The position numbers were made by a program, and so were the translations under genes. Positions 13,483 to 27,286 of a DNA stretch of 64,000 nucleotides are shown here, one piece after another. Within the stretch, counting starts at the first letter, position 1; each line of letters starts with the position of its first letter. The notes under the pieces are model-generated. The model did no database searches. It saw nothing but the letters and a program-made list of their open reading frames with translations, and was not told the origin of the DNA. Location: the NCBI GenBank assembly GCA_943737045.1, contig CALSFV010000104.1, forward strand, positions 62,001 to 126,000, given 5' to 3'. Source of the stretch: Parapristionchus giblindavisi (Eukaryota; Nematoda; Chromadorea; Rhabditida; Diplogasteridae).

Positions 13483-16400
13483 TTTGGTATATGACACGAT
13501 AGGTTTCATTTTCATTTTCATATTTCTCAAGTTATCTTGATCATATCAGAGTAAAAGCTACTTTTGTACTTCGGTCATTATAGCAGCAGTAAACTATCAC
13601 AGCTCGACATGACCTGAAGTGTGTCTCATTCAGAATTTTTTCCTCTTTCACATAGTATATTACTCGATAAGTATCATTGACAATTAGACTTGTAACGAAT
13701 TATTTTGTACCAAAAACAGAGAGTATTGAAAGATAAATTTACATATTGGCCGTACTGACCACTTTGAAATAGTCTATCTTATTCAGAATTTTTCGCTCTT
13801 TCATTTGGTATATGACACGATAGGTTTCATTTTCATTTTCATATTTCTCAAGTTATCTTGATCATATCAGAGTAAAAGCTACTTTTGTACTTCGGTCATT
13901 ATAGCAGCAGGAAAATATTACAGCTCGACATGACCTGAAGTGTGTCTCATTCAGAATTTTTTCCTCTTTCACATAGTATATTACTCGATAAGTATCATTG
14001 ACAATTAGACTTGTAACGAATTATTTTGTACCAAAAACAGAGAGTATTGAAAGATAAATTTACATATTGGCCGTACTGACCACTTTTAAATAGTTTATCT
14101 TATTCAGAATTTTTCGCTCTTTCATTTGGTATATGACACGATAGGTTTCATTTTCATTTTCATATTTCTCAAGTTATCTTGATCATATCAGAGTAAAAGC
14201 TACTTTTGTACTTCGGTCATTATAGCAGCAGTAAAATATCACAGCTCGACATGACCTGAAGTGTGTCTCATTCAGAATTTTTTCCTCTTTCACATAGTAT
14301 ATTACTCGATAAGTATCATTGACAATTAGACTTGTAACGAATTATTTTGTACCAAAAACAGAGAGTATTGAAAGATAAATTTACATATTGGCCGTACTGA
14401 CCACTTTGAAATAGTCTTTCTTATTCAGAATTTTTCGTTTTTTCATTTGGTATATGACACGATAGGTTTCATTTTCATTTTCATATTTCTCAAGTTATCT
14501 TGATCATATCAGAGTAAAAGCTACTTTTGTACTTCGGTCATTATAGCAGCAGTAAACTATCACAGCTCGACATGACCTGAAGTGTGTCTCATTCAGAATT
14601 TTTTCCTCTTTCACATAGTATATTACTCGATAAGTATCATTGACAATTAGACTTGTAACGAATTATTTTGTACCAAAAACAGAGAGTATTGAAAGATAAA
14701 TTTACATATTGGCCGTACTGACCACTTTGAAATAGTCTATCTTATTCAGAATTTTTCGCTCTTTCATTTGGTATATGACACGATAGGTTTCATTTTCATT
14801 TTCATATTTCTCAAGTTATCTTGATCATATCAGAGTAAAAGCTACTTTTGTACTTCGGTCATTATAGCAGCAGTAAAATATCACAGCTCGACATGACCTG
14901 AAGTGTGTCTCATTCAGAATTTTTTCCTCTTTCACATAGTATATTACTCGATAAGTATCATTGACAATTAGACTTGTAACGAATTATTTTGTACCAAAAA
15001 CAGAGAGTATTGAAAGATAAATTTACATATTGGCCGTACTGACCACTTTGAAATAGTCTTTCTTATTCAGAATTTTTCGCTCTTTCATTTGGTATATGAC
15101 ACGATAGGTTTCATTTTCATTTTCATATTTCTCAAGTTATCTTGATCATATCAGAGTAAAAGCTACTTCTGTACTTCGGTCATTATAGCAGCAGTAAAAT
15201 ATTACAGCTCGACATGACCTGAAGTGTGTCTCATTCAGAATTTTTTCCTCTTTCACATAGTATATTACTCGATAAGTATCATTGACAATTAGACTTGTAA
15301 CGAATTATTTTGTACCAAAAACAGAGAGTATTGAAAGATAAATTTACATATTGGCCGTACTGACCACTTTGAAATAGTCTTTCTTATTCAGAATTTTTCG
15401 CTCTTTCATTTGGTATATGACACGATAGGTTTCATTTTCATTTTCATATTTCTCAAGTTATCATGATCATATCAGAGTAAAAGCTACTTTTGTACTTCGG
15501 TCATTATAGCAGCAGTAAAATATCACAGCTCGACATGACCTGAAGTGTGTCTCATTCAGAATTTTTTCCTCTTTCACATAGTATATTACTCGATAAGTAT
15601 CATTGACAATTAGACTTGTAACGAATTATTTTGTACCAAAAACAGAGAGTATTGAAAGATAAATTTACATATTGGCCGTACTGACCACTTTGAAATAGTC
15701 TATCTTATTCAGAATTTTTCGCTCTTTCATTTGGTATTTGACACGATAGGTTTCATTTTCATTTTCATATTTCTCAAGTTATCTTGATCAAATCAGAGTA
15801 AAAGCTACTTCTGTACTTCGGTCATTATAGCAGCAGTAAAATATTACAGCTCGACATGACCTGAAGTGTGTCTCATTCAGAATTTTTTCCTCTTTCACAT
15901 AGTATATTACTCGATAAGTATCATTGACAATTAGACTTGTAACGAATTATTTTGTACCAAAAACAGAGAGTATTGAAAGATAAATTTACATATTGGCCGT
16001 ACTGACCACTTTGAAATAGTTTATCTTATTCAGAATTTTTCGCTCTTTCATTTGGTATATGACACGATAGGTTTCATTTTCATTTTCATATTTCTCAAGT
16101 TATCTTGATCATATCAGAGTAAAAGCTACTTTTGTACTTCGGTCATTATAGCAGCAGTAAAATATCACAGCTCGACATGACCTGAAGTGTGTCTCATTCA
16201 GAATTTTTCCCTCTTTCACATAGTATATTACTCGATAAGTATCATTGACAATTAGACTTGTAACGAATTATTTTGTACCAAAAACAGAGAGTATTGAAAG
16301 ATAAATTTACATATTGGCCGTACTGACCACTTTGAAATAGTTTATCTTATTCAGAATTTTTCGCTCTTTCATTTGGTATATGACACGATAGGTTTCATTT

Positions 16401-17013
16401 TCATTTTCATATTTCTCAAGTTATCTTGATCATATCAGAGTAAAAGCTACTTTTGTACTTCGGTCATTATAGCAGCAGTAAAATATCACAGCTCGACATG
16501 ACCTGAAGTGTGTCTCATTCAGAATTTTTCCCTCTTTCACATAGTATATTACTCGATAAGTATCATTGACAATTAGACTTGTAACGAATTATTTTGTACC
16601 AAAAACAGAGAGTATTGAAAGATAAATTTACATATTGGCCGTACTGACCACTTTGAAATAGTTTATCTTATTCAGAATTGTTCGCTCTTTCATTTGGTAT
16701 ATGACACGATAGGTTTCATTTTCATTTTCATATTTCTCTAGTTATCTTGATCATATCAGAGTAAAAGCTACTTTTGTACTTCGGTCATTATAGCAGCAGT
16801 AAAATATCACAGCTCGACATGACCTGAAGTGTGTCTCATTCAGAAATCTTTCCTCTTTCACATAGTATATTTCTCGATAAGTATCATTGACAATTAGACT
16901 TGTAACGAATTATTTTGTACCAAAAACAGAGAGTATTGAAAGATAAATTTACATATTGGCCGTACTGACCACTTTGAAATAGTCTATCTTATTCAGAATT
17001 TTTCGCTCTTTCA
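13483..17013. repeat. 10-unit higher-order repeat, copy 2, expanded to 11 units (3531 bp)
   Basis: This repeats the marker order of 10273-13482 but contains the TTTTTCCCTC unit twice (units starting 16051 and 16372). A later single-unit duplication thus occurred inside an otherwise intact higher-order copy. The last unit ends with AGTCTATC where copy 1 has AGTCTTTC. Confidence 0.9.
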
Positions 17014-17976
17014 TTTGGTATATGACACGGTAGGTTTCATTTTCATTTTCATATTTCTCAAGTTATCTTGATCATATCAGAGTAAAAGCTACTTCTGTAC
17101 TTCGGTCATTATAGCAGCAGTAAAATATCACAGCTCGACATGACCTGAAGTGTGTCTCATTCAGAATTTTTTCCTCTTTCACATAGTATATTTCTCGATA
17201 AGTATCATTGACAATTAGACTTGTAACGAATTATTTTGTACCAAAAACAGAGAGTATTGAAAGATAAATTTACATATTGGCCGTACTGACCACTTTGAAA
17301 TAGTCTATCTTATTCAGAATTTTTCGCTCTTTCATTTGGTATTTGACACGATAGGTTTCATTTTCATTTTCATATTTCTCAAGTTATCTTGATCAAATCA
17401 GAGTAAAAGCTACTTCTGTACTTCGGTCATTATAGCAGCAGTAAAATATTACAGCTCGACATGACCTGAAGTGTGTCTCATTCAGAATTTTTTCCTCTTT
17501 CACATAGTATATTACTCGATAAGTATCATTGACAATTAGACTTGTAACGAATTATTTTGTACCAAAAACAGAGAGTATTGAAAGATAAATTTACATATTG
17601 GCCGTACTGACCACTTTGAAATAGTTTATCTTATTCAGAATTTTTCGCTCTTTCATTTGGTATATGACACGATAGGTTTCATTTTCATTTTCATATTTCT
17701 CAAGTTATCTTGATCATATCAGAGTAAAAGCTACTTTTGTACTTCGGTCATTATAGCAGCAGTAAAATATCACAGCTCGACATGACCTGAAGTGTGTCTC
17801 ATTCAGAATTTTTCCCTCTTTCACATAGTATATTACTCGATAAGTATCATTGACAATTAGACTTGTAACGAATTATTTTGTACCAAAAACAGAGAGTATT
17901 GAAAGATAAATTTACATATTGGCCGTACTGACCACTTTGAAATAGTTTATCTTATTCAGAATTGTTCGCTCTTTCA

Positions 17977-19903
17977 TTTGGTATATGACACGATAGGTTT
18001 CATTTTCATTTTCATATTTCTCTAGTTATCTTGATCATATCAGAGTAAAAGCTACTTTTGTACTTCGGTCATTATAGCAGCAGTAAAATATCACAGCTCG
18101 ACATGACCTGAAGTGTGTCTCATTCAGAAATCTTTCCTCTTTCACATAGTATATTTCTCGATAAGTATCATTGACAATTAGACTTGTAACGAATTATTTT
18201 GTACCAAAAACAGAGAGTATTGAAAGATAAATTTACATATTGGCCGTACTGACCACTTTGAAATAGTCTATCTTATTCAGAATTTTTCGCTCTTTCATTT
18301 GGTATATGACACGGTAGGTTTCATTTTCATTTTCATATTTCTCAAGTTATCTTGATCATATCAGAGTAAAAGCTACTTCTGTACTTCGGTCATTATAGCA
18401 GCAGTAAAATATCACAGCTCGACATGACCTGAAGTGTGTCTCATTCAGAATTTTTTCCTCTTTCACATAGTATATTTCTCGATAAGTATCATTGACAATT
18501 AGACTTGTAACGAATTATTTTGTACCAAAAACAGAGAGTATTGAAAGATAAATTTACATATTGGCCGTACTGACCACTTTGAAATAGTCTATCTTATTCA
18601 GAATTTTTCGCTCTTTCATTTGGTATATGACACGGTAGGTTTCATTTTCATTTTCATATTTCTCAAGTTATCTTGATCATATCAGAGTAAAAGCTACTTC
18701 TGTACTTCGGTCATTATAGCAGCAGTAAAATATCACAGCTCGACATGACCTGAAGTGTGTCTCATTCAGCATTTTTTCCTCTTTCACATAGTATATTTCT
18801 CGATAAGTATCATTGACAATTAGACTTGTAACGAATTATTTTGTACCAAAAACAGAGAGTATTGAAAGATAAATTTACATATTGGCCGTACTGACCACTT
18901 TGAAATAGTCTATCTTATTCAGAATTTTTCGCTCTTTCATTTGGTATATGACACGGTAGGTTTCATTTTCATTTTCATATTTCTCAAGTTATCTTGATCA
19001 TATCAGAGTAAAAGCTACTTCTGTACTTCGGTCATTATAGCAGCAGTAAAATATCACAGCTCGACATGACCTGAAGTGTGTCTCATTCAGAAATCTTTCC
19101 TCTTTCACATAGTATATTTCTCGATAAGTATCATTGACAATTAGACTTGTAACGAATTATTTTGTACCAAAAACAGAGAGTATTGAAAGATAAATTTACA
19201 TATTGGCCGTACTGACCACTTTGAAATAGTCTATCTTATTCAGAATTGTTCGCTCTTTCATTTGGTATATGACACGATAGGTTTCATTTTCATTTTCATA
19301 TTTCTCTAGTTTATCTTGATCATATCAGAGTAAAAGCTACTTTTGTACTTCGGTCATTATAGCAGCAGTAAAATATCACAGCTCGACATGACCTGAAGTG
19401 TGTCTCATTCAGAATTTTTTCCTCTTTCACATAGTATATTTCTCGATAAGTATCATTGACAATTAGACTTGTAACGAATTATTTTGTACCAAAAACAGAG
19501 AGTATTGAAAGATAAATTTACATATTGGCCGTACTGACCACTTTGAAATAGTCTATCTTATTCAGAATTTTTCGCTCTTTCATTTGGTATATGACACGAT
19601 AGGTTTCATTTTCATTTTCATATTTCTCAAGTTATCTTGATCATATCAGAGTAAAAGCTACTTTTGTACTTCGGTCATTATAGCAGCAGTAAAATATCAC
19701 AGCTCGACATGACCTGAAGTGTGTCTCATTCAGAATTTTTTCCTCTTTCACATAGTATATTACTCGATAAGTATCATTGACAATTAGACTTGTAACGAAT
19801 TATTTTGTACCAAAAACAGAGAGTATTGAAAGATAAATTTACATATTGGCCGTACTGACCACTTTGAAATAGTCTATCTTATTCAGAATTGTTCGCTCTT
19901 TCA
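17977..19903. repeat. 6-unit higher-order repeat type 1, copy 1 (1927 bp)
   Basis: The six units are: TTCTCTAG with GAAATCTTTCC; GACACGGTAGG; GACACGGTAGG with CAGCATTTTTT; GACACGGTAGG with GAAATCTTTCC; TTCTCTAG with ATATTTCTCG; and a plain K unit. One extra T in CTAGTTTATC near 19312 makes it 1927 rather than 1926 bp. The rare CAGCATTTTTT (C at 18770) recurs at 20697. Confidence 0.9.
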
Positions 19904-21829
19904 TTTGGTATATGACACGATAGGTTTCATTTTCATTTTCATATTTCTCTAGTTATCTTGATCATATCAGAGTAAAAGCTACTTTTGTACTTCGGTCATT
20001 ATAGCAGCAGTAAAATATCACAGCTCGACATGACCTGAAGTGTGTCTCATTCAGAAATCTTTCCTCTTTCACATAGTATATTTCTCGATAAGTATCATTG
20101 ACAATTAGACTTGTAACGAATTATTTTGTACCAAAAACAGAGAGTATTGAAAGATAAATTTACATATTGGCCGTACTGACCACTTTGAAATAGTCTATCT
20201 TATTCAGAATTTTTCGCTCTTTCATTTGGTATATGACACGGTAGGTTTCATTTTCATTTTCATATTTCTCAAGTTATCTTGATCATATCAGAGTAAAAGC
20301 TACTTCTGTACTTCGGTCATTATAGCAGCAGTAAAATATCACAGCTCGACATGACCTGAAGTGTGTCTCATTCAGAATTTTTTCCTCTTTCACATAGTAT
20401 ATTTCTCGATAAGTATCATTGACAATTAGACTTGTAACGAATTATTTTGTACCAAAAACAGAGAGTATTGAAAGATAAATTTACATATTGGCCGTACTGA
20501 CCACTTTGAAATAGTCTATCTTATTCAGAATTTTTCGCTCTTTCATTTGGTATATGACACGGTAGGTTTCATTTTCATTTTCATATTTCTCAAGTTATCT
20601 TGATCATATCAGAGTAAAAGCTACTTCTGTACTTCGGTCATTATAGCAGCAGTAAAATATCACAGCTCGACATGACCTGAAGTGTGTCTCATTCAGCATT
20701 TTTTCCTCTTTCACATAGTATATTTCTCGATAAGTATCATTGACAATTAGACTTGTAACGAATTATTTTGTACCAAAAACAGAGAGTATTGAAAGATAAA
20801 TTTACATATTGGCCGTACTGACCACTTTGAAATAGTCTATCTTATTCAGAATTTTTCGCTCTTTCATTTGGTATATGACACGGTAGGTTTCATTTTCATT
20901 TTCATATTTCTCAAGTTATCTTGATCATATCAGAGTAAAAGCTACTTCTGTACTTCGGTCATTATAGCAGCAGTAAAATATCACAGCTCGACATGACCTG
21001 AAGTGTGTCTCATTCAGAAATCTTTCCTCTTTCACATAGTATATTTCTCGATAAGTATCATTGACAATTAGACTTGTAACGAATTATTTTGTACCAAAAA
21101 CAGAGAGTATTGAAAGATAAATTTACATATTGGCCGTACTGACCACTTTGAAATAGTCTATCTTATTCAGAATTGTTCGCTCTTTCATTTGGTATATGAC
21201 ACGATAGGTTTCATTTTCATTTTCATATTTCTCTAGTTATCTTGATCATATCAGAGTAAAAGCTACTTTTGTACTTCGGTCATTATAGCAGCAGTAAAAT
21301 ATCACAGCTCGACATGACCTGAAGTGTGTCTCATTCAGAATTTTTTCCTCTTTCACATAGTATATTTCTCGATAAGTATCATTGACAATTAGACTTGTAA
21401 CGAATTATTTTGTACCAAAAACAGAGAGTATTGAAAGATAAATTTACATATTGGCCGTACTGACCACTTTGAAATAGTCTATCTTATTCAGAATTTTTCG
21501 CTCTTTCATTTGGTATATGACACGATAGGTTTCATTTTCATTTTCATATTTCTCAAGTTATCTTGATCATATCAGAGTAAAAGCTACTTTTGTACTTCGG
21601 TCATTATAGCAGCAGTAAAATATCACAGCTCGACATGACCTGAAGTGTGTCTCATTCAGAATTTTTTCCTCTTTCACATAGTATATTACTCGATAAGTAT
21701 CATTGACAATTAGACTTGTAACGAATTATTTTGTACCAAAAACAGAGAGTATTGAAAGATAAATTTACATATTGGCCGTACTGACCACTTTGAAATAGTC
21801 TATCTTATTCAGAATTGTTCGCTCTTTCA
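19904..21829. repeat. 6-unit higher-order repeat type 1, copy 2 (1926 bp)
   Basis: Same order of six unit subtypes as 17977-19903, without the extra T. The following units from 21830 start like the TTCTCTAG unit but then depart from the pattern. Confidence 0.9.
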
Positions 21830-23434
21830 TTTGGTATATGACACGATAGGTTTCATTTTCATTTTCATATTTCTCTAGTTATCTTGATCATATCAGAGTA
21901 AAAGCTACTTTTGTACTTCGGTCATTATAGCAGCAGTAAAATATCACAGCTCGACATTACCTGAAGTGTGTCTCATTCAGAATTTTTTCCTCTTTCACAT
22001 AGTATATTTCTCGATAAGTATCATTGACAATTAGACTTGTAACGAATTATTTTGTACCAAAAACAGAGAGTATTGAAAGATAAATTTACATATTGGCCGT
22101 ACTGACCACTTTGAAATAGTCTATCTTATTCAGAATTTTTCGCTCTTTCATTTGGTATATGACACGATAGGTTTCATTTTCATTTTCATATTTCTCAAGT
22201 TATCTTGATCATATCAGAGTAAAAGCTACTTTTGTACTTCGGTCATTATAGCAGCAGTAAAATATCACAGCTCGACATGACCTGAAGTGTGTCTCATTCA
22301 GAATTTTTTCCTCTTTCACATAGTATATTACTCGATAAGTATCATTGACAATTAGACTTGTAACGAATTATTTTGTACCAAAAACAGAGAGTATTGAAAG
22401 ATAAATTTACATATTGGCCGTACTGACCACTTTGAAATAGTCTATCTTATTCAGAATTTTTCGCTCTTTCATTTGGTATTTGACACGATAGGTTTCATTT
22501 TCATTTTCATATTTCTCAAGTTATCTTGATCAAATCAGAGTAAAAGCTACTTCTGTACTTCGGTCATTATAGCAGCAGTAAAATATTACAGCTCGACATG
22601 ACCTGAAGTGTGTCTCATTCAGAATTTTTTCCTCTTTCACATAGTATATTACTCGATAAGTATCATTGACAATTAGACTTGTAACGAATTATTTTGTACC
22701 AAAAACAGAGAGTATTGAAATATAAATTTACATATTGGCCGTACTGACCACTTTGAAATAGTTTATCTTATTCAGAATTTTTCGCTCTTTCATTTGGTAT
22801 ATGACACGATAGGTTTCATTTTCATTTTCATATTTCTCAAGTTATCTTGATCATATCAGAGTAAAAGCTACTTTTGTACTTCGGTCATTATAGCAGCAGT
22901 AAAATATCACAGCTCGACATGACCTGAAGCGTGTCTCATTCAGAATTTTTCCCTCTTTCACATAGTATATTACTCGATAAGTATCATTGACAATTAGACT
23001 TGTAACGAATTATTTTGTACCAAAAACAGAGAGTATTGAAAGATAAATTTACATATTGGCCGTACTGACCACTTTGAAATAGTCTATCTTATTCAGAATT
23101 TTTCGCTCTTTCATTTGGTATATGACACGATAGGTTTCATTTTCATTTTCATATTTCTCAAGTTATCTTGATCATATCAGAGTAAAAGCTACTTTTGTAC
23201 TTCGGTCATTATAGCAGCAGTAAAATATCACAGCTCGACATGACCTGAAGTGTGTCTCATTCAGAATTTTTCCCTCTTTCACATAGTATATTACTCGATA
23301 AGTATCATTGACAATTAGACTTGTAACGAATTATTTTGTACCAAAAACAGAGAGTATTGAAAGATAAATTTACATATTGGCCGTACTGACCACTTTGAAA
23401 TAGTTTATCTTATTCAGAATTGTTCGCTCTTTCA

Positions 23435-25360
23435 TTTGGTATATGACACGATAGGTTTCATTTTCATTTTCATATTTCTCTAGTTATCTTGATCATATCA
23501 GAGTAAAAGCTACTTTTGTACTTCGGTCATTATAGCAGCAGTAAAATATCACAGCTCGACATGACCTGAAGTGTGTCTCATTCAGAAATCTTTCCTCTTT
23601 CACATAGTATATTTCTCGATAAGTATCATTGACAATTAGACTTGTAACGAATTATTTTGTACCAAAAACAGAGAGTATTGAAAGATAAATTTACATATTG
23701 GCCGTACTGACCACTTTGAAATAGTCTATCTTATTCAGAATTTTTCGCTCTTTCATTTGGTATATGACACGGTAGGTTTCATTTTCATTTTCATATTTCT
23801 CAAGTTATCTTGATCATATCAGAGTAAAAGCTACTTCTGTACTTCGGTCATTATAGCAGCAGTAAAATATCACAGCTCGACATGACCTGAAGTGTGTCTC
23901 ATTCAGAATTTTTTCCTCTTTCACATAGTATATTTCTCGATAAGTATCATTGACAATTAGACTTGTAACGAATTATTTTGTACCAAAAACAGAGAGTATT
24001 GAAAGATAAATTTACATATTGGCCGTACTGACCACTTTGAAATAGTCTATCTTATTCAGAATTTTTCGCTCTTTCATTTGGTATATGACACGGTAGGTTT
24101 CATTTTCATTTTCATATTTCTCAAGTTATCTTGATCATATCAGAGTAAAAGCTACTTCTGTACTTCGGTCATTATAGCAGCAGTAAAATATCACAGCTCG
24201 ACATGACCTGAAGTGTGTCTCATTCAGAAATCTTTCCTCTTTCACATAGTATATTTCTCGATAAGTATCATTGACAATTAGACTTGTAACGAATTATTTT
24301 GTACCAAAAACAGAGAGTATTGAAAGATAAATTTACATATTGGCCGTACTGACCACTTTGAAATAGTCTATCTTATTCAGAATTGTTCGCTCTTTCATTT
24401 GGTATATGACACGATAGGTTTCATTTTCATTTTCATATTTCTCTAGTTATCTTGATCATATCAGAGTAAAAGCTACTTTTGTACTTCGGTCATTATAGCA
24501 GCAGTAAAATATCACAGCTCGACATGACCTGAAGTGTGTCTCATTCAGAATTTTTTCCTCTTTCACATAGTATATTTCTCGATAAGTATCATTGACAATT
24601 AGACTTGTAACGAATTATTTTGTACCAAAAACAGAGAGTATTGAAAGATAAATTTACATATTGGCCGTACTGACCACTTTGAAATAGTCTATCTTATTCA
24701 GAATTTTTCGCTCTTTCATTTGGTATATGACACGATAGGTTTCATTTTCATTTTCATATTTCTCAAGTTATCTTGATCATATCAGAGTAAAAGCTACTTT
24801 TGTACTTCGGTCATTATAGCAGCAGTAAAATATCACAGCTCGACATGACCTGAAGTGTGTCTCATTCAGAATTTTTTCCTCTTTCACATAGTATATTACT
24901 CGATAAGTATCATTGACAATTAGACTTGTAACGAATTATTTTGTACCAAAAACAGAGAGTATTGAAAGATAAATTTACATATTGGCCGTACTGACCACTT
25001 TGAAATAGTCTATCTTATTCAGAATTGTTCGCTCTTTCATTTGGTATATGACACGATAGGTTTCATTTTCATTTTCATATTTCTCTAGTTATCTTGATCA
25101 TATCAGAGTAAAAGCTACTTTTGTACTTCGGTCATTATAGCAGCAGTAAAATATCACAGCTCGACATGACCTGAAGTGTGTCTCATTCAGAATTTTTCCC
25201 TCTTTCACATAGTATATTACTCGATAAGTATCATTGACAATTAGACTTGTAACGAATTATTTTGTACCAAAAACAGAGAGTATTGAAAGATAAATTTACA
25301 TATTGGCCGTACTGACCACTTTGAAATAGTTTATCTTATTCAGAATTGTTCGCTCTTTCA
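23435..25360. repeat. 6-unit higher-order repeat type 2, copy 1 (1926 bp)
   Basis: Order of units: TTCTCTAG with GAAATCTTTCC; CGGTAGG; CGGTAGG with GAAATCTTTCC; TTCTCTAG; plain; TTCTCTAG with TTTTTCCCTC. Compared with type 1 it lacks one CGGTAGG unit and has one added TTCTCTAG unit, so the two types are related by loss and gain of single units. Confidence 0.87.
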
Positions 25361-27286
25361 TTTGGTATATGACACGATAGGTTTCATTTTCATTTTCATA
25401 TTTCTCTAGTTATCTTGATCATATCAGAGTAAAAGCTACTTTTGTACTTCGGTCATTATAGCAGCAGTAAAATATCACAGCTCGACATGACCTGAAGTGT
25501 GTCTCATTCAGAAATCTTTCCTCTTTCACATAGTATATTTCTCGATAAGTATCATTGACAATTAGACTTGTAACGAATTATTTTGTACCAAAAACAGAGA
25601 GTATTGAAAGATAAATTTACATATTGGCCGTACTGACCACTTTGAAATAGTCTATCTTATTCAGAATTTTTCGCTCTTTCATTTGGTATATGACACGGTA
25701 GGTTTCATTTTCATTTTCATATTTCTCAAGTTATCTTGATCATATCAGAGTAAAAGCTACTTCTGTACTTCGGTCATTATAGCAGCAGTAAAATATCACA
25801 GCTCGACATGACCTGAAGTGTGTCTCATTCAGAATTTTTTCCTCTTTCACATAGTATATTTCTCGATAAGTATCATTGACAATTAGACTTGTAACGAATT
25901 ATTTTGTACCAAAAACAGAGAGTATTGAAAGATAAATTTACATATTGGCCGTACTGACCACTTTGAAATAGTCTATCTTATTCAGAATTTTTCGCTCTTT
26001 CATTTGGTATATGACACGGTAGGTTTCATTTTCATTTTCATATTGCTCAAGTTATCTTGATCATATCAGAGTAAAAGCTACTTCTGTACTTCGGTCATTA
26101 TAGCAGCAGTAAAATATCACAGCTCGACATGACCTGAAGTGTGTCTCATTCAGAAATCTTTCCTCTTTCACATAGTATATTTCTCGATAAGTATCATTGA
26201 CAATTAGACTTGTAACGAATTATTTTGTACCAAAAACAGAGAGTATTGAAAGATAAATTTACATATTGGCCGTACTGACCACTTTGAAATAGTCTATCTT
26301 ATTCAGAATTGTTCGCTCTTTCATTTGGTATATGACACGATAGGTTTCATTTTCATTTTCATATTTCTCTAGTTATCTTGATCATATCAGAGTAAAAGCT
26401 ACTTTTGTACTTCGGTCATTATAGCAGCAGTAAAATATCACAGCTCGACATGACCTGAAGTGTGTCTCATTCAGAATTTTTTCCTCTTTCACATAGTATA
26501 TTTCTCGATAAGTATCATTGACAATTAGACTTGTAACGAATTATTTTGTACCAAAAACAGAGAGTATTGAAAGATAAATTTACATATTGGCCGTACTGAC
26601 CACTTTGAAATAGTCTATCTTATTCAGAATTTTTCGCTCTTTCATTTGGTATATGACACGATAGGTTTCATTTTCATTTTCATATTTCTCAAGTTATCTT
26701 GATCATATCAGAGTAAAAGCTACTTTTGTACTTCGGTCATTATAGCAGCAGTAAAATATCACAGCTCGACATGACCTGAAGTGTGTCTCATTCAGAATTT
26801 TTTCCTCTTTCACATAGTATATTACTCGATAAGTATCATTGACAATTAGACTTGTAACGAATTATTTTGTACCAAAAACAGAGAGTATTGAAAGATAAAT
26901 TTACATATTGGCCGTACTGACCACTTTGAAATAGTCTATCTTATTCAGAATTGTTCGCTCTTTCATTTGGTATATGACACGATAGGTTTCATTTTCATTT
27001 TCATATTTCTCTAGTTATCTTGATCATATCAGAGTAAAAGCTACTTTTGTACTTCGGTCATTATAGCAGCAGTAAAATATCACAGCTCGACATGACCTGA
27101 AGTGTGTCTCATTCAGAATTTTTTCCTCTTTCACATAGTATATTTCTCGATAAGTATCATTGACAATTAGACTTGTAACGAATTATTTTGTACCAAAAAC
27201 AGAGAGTATTGAAAGATAAATTTACATATTGGCCGTACTGACCACTTTGAAATAGTCTATCTTATTCAGAATTTTTCGCTCTTTCA
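25361..27286. repeat. 6-unit higher-order repeat type 2, copy 2 (1926 bp)
   Basis: Same subtype order as 23435-25360. Private changes include CATATTGCTC near 26041. The last unit carries ATTTTTTCC with ATATTTCTCG rather than CCCTC, so the copies are not identical at the right end. Confidence 0.85.
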
